A stretch of 8,753 bases of DNA from a halophilic archaeon J07HX64 (GTDB lineage: Archaea > Halobacteriota > Halobacteria > Halobacteriales > Haloarculaceae), in the NCBI GenBank assembly GCA_000416085.1, contig KE356579.1:303146-311898 (forward strand), in the 5' to 3' direction. Under the pieces are notes generated by a model. That model saw only the letters and a program-made list of their open reading frames with translations. It searched no databases and was not told the origin of the DNA. Below are positions 1 to 5,271 of the stretch, piece by piece (within the stretch, counting starts at the first letter, position 1; each line of letters begins with the position of its first letter). The position numbers were made by a program, and so were the translations under genes.

Positions 1-56
1 ATCAACAGGACGGCAGTACACCGCCGGAGCGTCCGGCGGAGGAGGGTATCGGACAT
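1..56 (-). CDS. Possible N-terminus of a gene leaving the left edge
   Basis: Read on the minus strand from an ATG at 54-56, an open frame runs off the window and encodes MSDTLLRRTLRRCTAVLL. A short polar start, two Arg-Arg pairs and the beginning of a hydrophobic run would suit the N-terminus of a secreted or membrane protein. An AT-rich stretch (minus-strand TTTTTGAAA, 77-85) lies about 25 bases upstream of the ATG, the usual TATA-box distance for a leaderless haloarchaeal gene. Only 18 codons are visible, so neither family nor function can be assigned, and the export reading is inference. The alternative is that this is non-coding, or that a plus-strand gene ends here: a plus frame from base 3 stops at 72-74. 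Confidence 0.4.
   Translation of the reverse strand, partial: MSDTLLRRTLRRCTAVLL
21..39. repeat. Perfect 8-bp inverted repeat, 3-base loop
   Basis: CCGCCGGA at 21-28 and TCCGGCGG at 32-39 are exact reverse complements around a GCG loop. The element lies inside the putative left-edge reading frame. It could be a strong GC hairpin in RNA or simply a result of arginine-rich coding in GC-rich DNA. No T-run follows on either strand, so it does not look like a terminator. Confidence 0.5.
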
Positions 57-69
57 GCCCGAATGTCCG
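50..69. repeat. 7-bp inverted repeat spanning the left gene's start codon
   Basis: CGGACAT at 50-56 and ATGTCCG at 63-69 are perfect reverse complements separated by six bases. The proposed start codon of the left-edge minus-strand gene is in the arm at 50-56. If that transcript is leaderless, only half the palindrome would be transcribed, and the element would then act as DNA, for instance as a protein-binding site, rather than as an RNA hairpin. Function is inference. Confidence 0.4.
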
Positions 70-76
70 CGTAGAG

Positions 77-85
77 TTTCAAAAA
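77..85 (-). promoter_or_regulatory. Candidate TATA box for the left-edge gene
   Basis: On the minus strand this reads TTTTTGAAA, the only clearly AT-rich run upstream of the ATG at 54-56. The spacing of about 25 bases to the start codon fits a leaderless archaeal promoter. The match to a TATA consensus is loose. Confidence 0.35.
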
Positions 86-176
86 CAGTATCGATAGGAA
101 GCGCGAGCGCGCCCCCAGACAACCGACCCATGCAGTTGAGGAACGTTACCGCTCTGTTCGCCTCGGTCGGTCAGAC

Positions 177-308
177 TCAGGCGGCTGCCTCGGCGTCCGG
201 TTCGGCGGAGGGCTCCTCGTCGGTCGACCCGCGGAGTCGGTACAGGATGGCGGCGCCAATGGTGGTTGCGGCGACGATACCAGCGAACTGCTTCTTTGTC
301 GGTCGCAT
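177..308 (-). CDS. Small single-span membrane protein, 43 aa, unknown function
   Basis: The frame starts at the ATG at 306-308 and ends with TGA at 177-179. The product has a basic N-terminus (MRPTKKQF), one hydrophobic segment at about residues 8-23 (ending GAAILYRLRG), then an acidic, Ala/Pro-rich tail (DEEPSAEPDAEAAA). That is the shape of a one-pass membrane microprotein. The basic head suggests an N-inside orientation, with the Arg pair after the span complicating this. A good TATA-like box sits about 28 bases upstream, so a leaderless transcript starting at the ATG is likely and supports the start choice. The preceding gene on the same strand ends 44 bases upstream. I do not recognise a family. 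The promoter placement, a clean stop and a sensible topology are the case for a real gene. Confidence 0.65.
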   Translation of the reverse strand: MRPTKKQFAGIVAATTIGAAILYRLRGSTDEEPSAEPDAEAAA

Positions 309-332
309 ATCAATACATCTCGGCCGATAACA

Positions 333-340
333 CATATACC
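333..340 (-). promoter_or_regulatory. TATA box of the small membrane protein gene
   Basis: The minus strand reads GGTATATG, with TATA centred near 336, about 28 bases before the ATG at 308. The spacing predicts transcription starting at or next to the start codon. It also indicates that this gene can be expressed separately from the hydrolase gene just upstream, which ends at 353. Confidence 0.6.
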
Positions 341-352
341 CTGGCTGCTGTG

Positions 353-934
353 TCACACGCAGAAACAGCGGTTTCTCACTGCGGTCCTGAGACGGACGAA
401 ACTACGGGCCGCACCGTGGCGGAGCGCCCCTGGACCGGGGTGGCCGTCGTCGTGCCAGGCCACGATGGCGGCAGTTACGAGCAGGAACTCGAACACGAAC
501 TGCCATCCGGGCTCGATCGCGCCGAGGTGGGCGGTGAACCGCTGTGCAAGTTCGGGTTCGGGCATCGGCAGGACCGGCCACAGGAGGAAGCTCACCTCAC
601 CAGTCTGTCCGCGGAGCGCAGGGTAGAGCGCGTCTCCGAGTAGATGCAGGACCACACCCAGGAGAAACGCCCGCCCGGCCATCCGGTGATGGACGCGGCG
701 TGCGAGCGCGAGCACGAGGCCAGCGACAACAGCCGTGGTCAGCAGGGAGTGTGCGAGCGAGCGCCCGCCCGGGAGCAGTCCGACGGTCCAGCCGAGCGGC
801 TTGTCGACCAGGTCGGGAAACTGCGTGCCCACGGCCAGCGCGAGCACCGCCGCGCCGGCCGGTCGCTCGCCGGTGTGTCGCCGGAGCAGTGTGTAGACGA
901 GGTAGCCGGCGCCGACATGTCCCCACGGCCACAT
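353..934 (-). CDS. Membrane metal-dependent hydrolase, YdjM/DUF457 type
   Basis: The 193-residue product is an integral membrane protein of the family annotated as inner-membrane metal-dependent hydrolases (YdjM, DUF457); the substrate is unknown. It starts MWPWGHVGAGYLVY, with a conserved His at residue 6. It carries FPDLVDKP at 39-46, the GRSLAHS segment around 57-63 and HLLGDAL at 97-103. These His and Asp residues, set among hydrophobic helices, are the presumed metal ligands. Hydrophobic segments lie near 25-40, 63-78, 88-104 and 146-160. The frame is open further upstream, with ATGs at 971-973 and 1010-1012. I chose the one at 932-934 because the MWPWGH start matches the family, and a weak TATA-like AAAAC lies about 27 bases before it. 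The C-terminus is rich in Arg and ends in Cys-Phe-Cys-Val. The family call is firm; the enzymatic role is by annotation only. Confidence 0.85.
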   Translation of the reverse strand: MWPWGHVGAGYLVYTLLRRHTGERPAGAAVLALAVGTQFPDLVDKPLGWTVGLLPGGRSLAHSLLTTAVVAGLVLALARRVHHRMAGRAFLLGVVLHLLGDALYPALRGQTGEVSFLLWPVLPMPEPELAQRFTAHLGAIEPGWQFVFEFLLVTAAIVAWHDDGHPGPGALRHGAARSFVRLRTAVRNRCFCV

Positions 935-1024
935 AACCGAACTGACGGGTTCGAGCGGTTTTGCTCTGTCCATCTCGCGTCGATGTTCGAAACGTTCACC
1001 GGTGGCTCGCACACATCACAGAGT
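935..1024. promoter_or_regulatory. Divergent promoter region, hydrolase and UlaG-like gene
   Basis: These 90 bases separate the two divergent starts. The run GGTTTTGC (957-964) is the most AT-rich piece. On the minus strand it reads GCAAAACC, about 27 bases from the hydrolase start at 934. On the plus strand it is about 24 bases before an alternative ATG at 983 of the UlaG-like gene. No convincing TATA box lies at the expected distance before the ATG at 1025. The assignment of promoter elements is therefore uncertain. Confidence 0.35.
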
Positions 1025-1852
1025 ATGACAGTCCACAGCGACTGGGGCGACTGGCTCCCGCAGGCGATCGCGTCGGCGGACCCGGAGGGGCTGGCCCTGT
1101 GGTATCTCGGCTGCAACGGGTTCGCGTTGAAAAGTGCCGGCGGCACGACACTGTTTGTCGACCCGTATCTGGGGACCGGCGACCCGCCACGGACAGTCCG
1201 TATGATCCCGGTGCCGTTCGACCCGACGGACGTGGTGAGTGCCGACGCGGTGCTGGCGACTCACGAACACACCGACCACGTCCACGGCCCGAGTCAGGCG
1301 CCGATTCTCGCGAACACGGGTGCACGGTTCCACGCCCCGGATGCGAGTGTGTCCGTCGTCGAGCGAGAGGGCTGGCGCGAGCAGTGGGGGCTCGGGACCG
1401 AGCAGCTCCAGACGGTCGCCGAGGGCGACCAGTTCGAGGTCGGCGACCTGACAGTCACCGTCGGACCGGCAAACGACCCGGACGCCGAACACCCCGTCGC
1501 GTACGTCATCGAACACGAGTCCGGTAGCTTCGTCCACGGCGGGGACGCCCGGCCCGGCGGGTTCGGCAACCTCGCCGCTCACGACATCGATGTCGGTGCG
1601 CTCGCGTTCGGCACCACCGGGATGATACCCGACAGTGAGACCCGCGACCCGGTCGAAACAACCTGGTACAACAGCGAGGGGATGCTCGTCGAGGCCGCGC
1701 GGGAGCTCGAACTCGACCGCCTCGTGCCGACTCACTGGGATATGTGGCGGGGCCTCACCGCCGACCCGACAGTGCTTCACCACCACACGGCCAGTTTCGA
1801 CTACCCGCGCCGGCTCGATATCGTCGAAATCGGTGACCGTGTCGACGTGTGA
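1025..1852 (+). CDS. MBL-fold metallo-hydrolase, UlaG-like
   Basis: The 275-residue protein belongs to the metallo-beta-lactamase-fold superfamily and resembles the UlaG (L-ascorbate-6-phosphate lactonase-like) branch. The core strand and metal motifs are in order. WYLGCNGFALKS at 26-37 and LFVDPYLG at 43-50 form the N-terminal strands. The zinc motif HxHxDH is THEHTDH, with His80, His82, Asp84 and His85. A later Asp lies in HGGDARP (Asp174) and a final His in PTHWDMW (His237), giving a complete set of ligands. No signal peptide is seen, so it is probably cytoplasmic. The frame is open upstream, and an ATG at 983-985 would add 14 residues; 1025 is preferred because the added residues look unlike the family start. 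No ascorbate or sugar-phosphate genes are nearby, so a lactonase role is not supported by context. The substrate is unknown. Confidence 0.88.
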   Translation: MTVHSDWGDWLPQAIASADPEGLALWYLGCNGFALKSAGGTTLFVDPYLGTGDPPRTVRMIPVPFDPTDVVSADAVLATHEHTDHVHGPSQAPILANTGARFHAPDASVSVVEREGWREQWGLGTEQLQTVAEGDQFEVGDLTVTVGPANDPDAEHPVAYVIEHESGSFVHGGDARPGGFGNLAAHDIDVGALAFGTTGMIPDSETRDPVETTWYNSEGMLVEAARELELDRLVPTHWDMWRGLTADPTVLHHHTASFDYPRRLDIVEIGDRVDV

Positions 1853-1856
1853 ACAG

Positions 1857-1864
1857 GGTTAAAG
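1857..1864 (+). promoter_or_regulatory. TATA box of the coiled-coil gene
   Basis: GGTTAAAG lies just after the stop of the UlaG-like gene, with its centre about 28 bases before the ATG at 1889. The 36-base gap holds no Shine-Dalgarno motif. The coiled-coil gene is therefore probably transcribed as a leaderless mRNA from its own promoter, even though the two genes are close. Confidence 0.65.
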
Positions 1865-1888
1865 AGGCTATAGACCCCAAGCAGGGAC

Positions 1889-3058
1889 ATGAGCGAGGCA
1901 GAGGAGTACGACAACGTTCGGGTCTCCGCCGAGGGTGTACGCGTGCTCAAGCGGTTCGCGGCAGACCGGTTTCCCGTTCCAGCGATCGAGCTCGAGATCT
2001 CGTCTGGACGAGACCAGCAGGTGTCGCTCAGACTCTCCGACAGGGTACCGAACGGGGTCGACATCGACAATCTCGGATTCCACCCGGATTACGGGAGCGA
2101 ACACTGGACAATCGAGGAGGACCGCATCACGTTCGAGCGGGAGTTCGAGCAAAACGAGACCTACACCACTGTGTACGGTATCCGGACAGCAGACAGCGTC
2201 GATCAGTTCCTGACCGAACCCGAGGTCGAATCGGTCGACCCGCCGCTCCTCGTGGGCGACGACGACAGTATGCTGGAGAGCGACGACGCACTTGTCGAGG
2301 ATGCCATCTCCGGTGACATCGAACCGGAGGAAACGGACGAGACGACGGAGGAGCCCGAGGCTCCGTCGACGCCCGACGGCCCCGACAACATCAGCACCGA
2401 CGACGGTCCGACAGCTGTCGACGACAGACCGGCCGGCGACGGGGTGGGGGTAACCGACCAGAGCGAGGACACACTGGAGACAGTCGACCTGTCGGCCGAG
2501 GGGAGTCTCGTCGGTGCGCTGGCGACCGAGATCCGAGAGAACAACGTCTCCGAGGAGGATGTCGAACTGCTGCGGATGCGGAGTGCGCTCTCGGAGACTG
2601 GACAGCCGTCTGGGAGCACGACTGCCCGGCTCGACTGTCTCCGGCAGGACGTGACCGACCTTCGAGCGTACACGACTGCTCTCGAGGAGTTTCTTGACGA
2701 GGAGGGCACCGGCGAGAAGATTATCCGGTCTTTCGACACACAGCTCGAGGGGTTCCAGGAGGAGGTGGCCGCGTTCGGAGACCGTCTCGCCCACCTCGAA
2801 ACCGAGTTTGTCGTCTACATCCGGGGGCGTATCGAGGAGCTTGAGACAGGGTTCGAACAGCTCGAATCGGAGGTTAGCTCCGAACTGGACCGCCTCGACG
2901 ACCTCGAACAGAGAACCGACCAGGTCGCCGAGCGCGCCGACAGTGCCGACGTCCGTGCGACAGAGCTCGACAGCCGTCTCAGCGATATCGAGTCGGACTT
3001 GGACAGACTCGACGATGTCAACTATATCGAGAGTGAACTCAAGAAACTTCAGCGGTAG
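1889..3058 (+). CDS. Acidic coiled-coil protein of unknown function, 389 aa
   Basis: I do not recognise a named family. Four parts are visible. Residues 1-115 look like a compact beta-rich domain ([41 protein letters not shown]). Residues 116-205 are a very acidic, Ser/Thr/Pro-rich linker, probably disordered. Residues 205-275 form a short helical module ([20 protein letters not shown] and [17 protein letters not shown]). Residues 280-389 are a long coiled coil with hydrophobic residues, mostly Leu and Val, at heptad spacing ([18 protein letters not shown]), ending basic (LKKLQR). No transmembrane segment, signal peptide or catalytic motif is seen, which suggests a cytoplasmic scaffold or oligomeric adaptor; that is inference. 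It has its own TATA box and converges on dnaK with a 92-base gap. A partnership with DnaK is possible from position but not shown. Confidence 0.85.
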   Translation: MSEAEEYDNVRVSAEGVRVLKRFAADRFPVPAIELEISSGRDQQVSLRLSDRVPNGVDIDNLGFHPDYGSEHWTIEEDRITFEREFEQNETYTTVYGIRTADSVDQFLTEPEVESVDPPLLVGDDDSMLESDDALVEDAISGDIEPEETDETTEEPEAPSTPDGPDNISTDDGPTAVDDRPAGDGVGVTDQSEDTLETVDLSAEGSLVGALATEIRENNVSEEDVELLRMRSALSETGQPSGSTTARLDCLRQDVTDLRAYTTALEEFLDEEGTGEKIIRSFDTQLEGFQEEVAAFGDRLAHLETEFVVYIRGRIEELETGFEQLESEVSSELDRLDDLEQRTDQVAERADSADVRATELDSRLSDIESDLDRLDDVNYIESELKKLQR

Positions 3059-3150
3059 CGCCGGCAGATAGTAGACACGCTCGGGGGGTGAACCGGCCTG
3101 CGGCTGGCACGGCAGTACGGGACAGAGCTCTCGTGTTCTCGCAGAGAGTG
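3059..3150. other. Convergent intergenic region, coiled-coil gene and dnaK
   Basis: This is the 92-base gap between the two stop codons. It holds short dyads, for example CTCTC at 3128-3132 with GAGAG at 3144-3148, and a GC-rich stretch around 3095-3112. Neither strand has the T-run typical of archaeal terminators, so I cannot place a terminator. If dnaK is translated without frame correction, its reading frame crosses this gap and stops at 3039, inside the coiled-coil gene. Confidence 0.5.
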
Positions 3151-5084
3151 TTAGTCCTCTGTTTCCTCGTCGTCGATGTCCTCGAAGTCAGCGTCGACGT
3201 ACTCCTCACCGGCACCGGCGGCACCTGCGCCCGGACCCGCGCCGGCGGCACCTGCACCCGGACCTGCGCCGGCGGCACCTGCGCCCGGACCCGGACCCGC
3301 GCCGGCGGCACCTGCACCCGGACCCGGACCGGACCTGCGCCCTCTTGCTGGTATACCTGCTTGCCGATCTCCTGAAGCTTCTCCGAGAGCTCCTCGGTCG
3401 CCGACTCGAGCTCCTCCTTTGTGGCATCCTCGTCGTCGACGACCGCCTCCAGGTCGTCGATCGTGTCCTCTATCTCCTCGCGGGTCGCGTCGTCGACGGC
3501 CTCCTCGTTCTCCTCGAGCAGTGTCCGGGCCTGTTGGACGGTCGACTCGGCCTCGTTTCGCGCCTCGATACGCTCGCGACGGCGCTCGTCCTCCTCGGCG
3601 TGTTGCTCTGCCTCCTGTTTCATCTCCTCGATCTCCTCGTCGTCGAGTCCGACACCACCCTCGATTGTGATGTCCTCCTTGCTGCCGGAGCCTTTGTCCT
3701 CGGCCTCGACGCTGACGATACCGTTGTTGTCGATGGAGAACGTCACCTCTATCTGAGGAACACCTGCCGGCGAGGGCGGGATATCGGTTAGCGAGAACTC
3801 ACCGAGCAGTTCATTTTCTCCTGCGATCTCGCGCTCGCCCTGGAACACCCGTATCTGGACCATCGTCTGGTTGGCCTGGGCGGTGGTGAATATCTTCGAC
3901 TCGTCCGTCGGAATGGTAGTGTTCTTGTCGATGAGTCGCTCGAACAGGCCGCCCTTTACCTCGACACCGAGCGAGAGCGGTGTGACATCGACCAGCACGA
4001 TATCGTCGACGTCACCGGAGAGCACACCGCCCTGGATTGCCGCACCCAGTGCGACTGCCTCGTCGGGGTTGACGTTCTTCTGTGGCTCCTGTCCCGTTAG
4101 TTCGTCCACTTTCTCCTGTATCATCGGCATCCGGGTGGAGCCACCCACGAGAATAACCTCGTCGATATCGGACTTGTCGAAGCCGGCGTCCGAGAGCGCC
4201 TGCTCTGTCGGGCCGACCGTACGCTCGACCAGATCCGCCGTCAGCGACTCGAACTTCGCGCGGGTCAGCGACGCTTCCAGGTCCTTTGGCCCCTCGTCGT
4301 CAGCCGCGATAAACGGGAGGTTGATCGTCGTTTCCTTTCGACTCGACAGTTCGACCTTTGCCTCCTCGGCAGCCTCGGTGAGTCGCTGGAGTGCCTGACG
4401 GTCCTCGCGCAGGTCGATGCCGTGCTCGCTCCGGAAGTCCTCGGCCAGCCAGTCGATAACAGCCCGGTCCCAGTCGTCACCGCCGAGGTCGTTGTCGCCG
4501 TTCGTGGCGACAACCTCGTAGACGCCACCCCCGAGTTCGAGCACCGACACGTCGAACGTTCCACCGCCGAGGTCGTACACCAGCACGGTCTGGTCGCTCT
4601 CGTCGTCGAGTCCGTAGGCCATCGAGGCCGCAGTCGGCTCGTTGACGATACGCTCGACCTCGAACCCGGCGATCTCGCCGGCGTCCTTTGTTGCCTGGCG
4701 CTGCCGGTCCGAGAAGTATGCCGGCACCGTGATCACCGCTCGATCGATCTCCTCGCCCAGATAGTCCTCGGCATCACGTTTCACCTTCTGGAGAATCATC
4801 GCGGAAACCTGCTCGGGTGTGTAGTCCTCACCGTCGAGTTCCACGGTGTAATCCTCCTCCCCCATGTGCCGCTTTATCGACTCGACTGTGTCGTCGGGGT
4901 TCTGGACCGCCTGGTTCTTCGCCGGCTTGCCGACCAACTGCTCGTCATCCTGGAATGCTACCACCGAGGGTGTCGTCCGCTCGCCCTCGCTGTTGACGAT
5001 GATCTCCGGGTCGCCGCCCTCCATCACAGCGAATGCGCTGTTTGTCGTCCCGAGATCGATCCCGAGGATCTTGTTGCTCGTCAT
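3151..5084 (-). CDS. dnaK: Hsp70 chaperone DnaK, with a one-base frameshift near the 3' end
   Basis: DnaK is the cytoplasmic ATP-driven Hsp70 chaperone that works with DnaJ and GrpE. The start at 5082-5084 gives [16 protein letters not shown]. Visible motifs are phosphate 1 at 8-16, the catalytic Lys in SIKRHMG (Lys71), phosphate 2 [10 protein letters not shown] at 171-180, the adenosine motif GGSTRMP at 314-320, the linker [13 protein letters not shown] at 361-373, a beta substrate-binding domain to about 475 and a helical lid to about 578. The body frame is intact for 585 codons to about 3330. It then goes out of phase inside a Gly/Ala/Pro repeat. A normal acidic tail, [18 protein letters not shown], followed by TAA at 3151-3153, lies in the frame one base over. 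Restoring one base gives about 644 residues, a usual length for the family. Read as written, the frame ends at 3039 after 681 residues with an aberrant Arg/Val/Pro tail. The likely cause is a sequencing or assembly error or a recent slip. Its own promoter is at 5111-5120. Confidence 0.95.
3217..3341. repeat. Gly/Ala/Pro-coding tandem repeat in the dnaK 3' end
   Basis: Four head-to-tail units, each opening GGCGGCACCTGC on the plus strand, begin at 3217, 3244, 3271 and 3304. Their lengths are 27, 27, 33 and 38 bases. On the minus strand they encode [13 protein letters not shown] units of the flexible DnaK tail. The first three lengths are multiples of three and the fourth is one short of 39. 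In that unit a GGACCGG (3327-3333) replaces the GGACCCGG seen elsewhere in the array. This places the missing base at about 3329-3331 and explains the dnaK frame break. Such repeats are prone to replication slippage and to base-calling errors. Confidence 0.9.
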
Positions 5085-5110
5085 CTTATCTGTATCTATC
5101 CCATTCTCGG

Positions 5111-5120
5111 GGTTAAAAGT
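5111..5120 (-). promoter_or_regulatory. TATA box of dnaK
   Basis: The minus strand reads ACTTTTAACC, with its centre about 31 bases before the dnaK ATG at 5084. That predicts a transcript with a leader of only a few bases. It indicates that dnaK has its own promoter downstream of alaS, as expected for a heat-responsive gene; the heat response itself is known for the family and not visible here. Confidence 0.65.
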
Positions 5121-5132
5121 TGCTAGACGGCC

Positions 5133-5228
5133 ACGATGCGGGCAGTTACAACAGGGACGATGCCGGTACTCGCGATAGAGACGATGCCGATACTCGTGAT
5201 AGAGACGATGCCGGTGTTCTCCCGTGAC
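5133..5228. repeat. 24-base tandem repeat upstream of the dnaK promoter
   Basis: ACGATG recurs at 5133, 5157, 5181 and 5205, at exact 24-base spacing. The middle two units (5157-5180 and 5181-5204) differ at only two positions (ACGATGCCGGTACTCGCG against ACGATGCCGATACTCGTG). The fourth keeps the first ten bases and then diverges. The first matches at about two thirds of positions. The array fills most of the alaS-dnaK gap and ends about 15 bases upstream of the dnaK TATA box, where archaeal regulators often bind. A role as an operator array is inference; it could also be a neutral minisatellite. Confidence 0.75.
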
Positions 5229-5234
5229 GACGGG
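5221..5234 (-). terminator. Short hairpin downstream of alaS
   Basis: CCCGT (5221-5225) and ACGGG (5230-5234) pair around a four-base loop, about 40 bases past the alaS stop codon. There is no following U-rich tract, so this is at best a weak termination or processing signal. It may simply be part of the diverged last repeat unit. Confidence 0.25.
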
Positions 5235-5271
5235 GCAAACGATTCTCGGAGCCGCTGTCCCCGGAGGTGGT

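Noticed and set aside
55..330. Plus-strand open frame of 91 codons at the left end
   Set aside because: It lies opposite the small membrane protein, which has a better promoter, topology and start. The plus-strand product has no recognisable features.
3330..3345. Programmed -1 frameshifting as the way to join the dnaK body and tail
   Set aside because: There is no slippery heptamer or clear downstream structure. The break coincides exactly with a repeat unit one base short, which a deletion or base-calling error explains more simply.
3176..3670. Pro/Ala-rich plus-strand open frame opposite the dnaK tail
   Set aside because: It is the complement of the Gly/Ala/Pro repeat of dnaK. There is no promoter and no independent evidence for coding.
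5133..5228. CRISPR array
   Set aside because: The units are directly adjacent with no unique spacers, are few, and decay in sequence. No cas gene is present.
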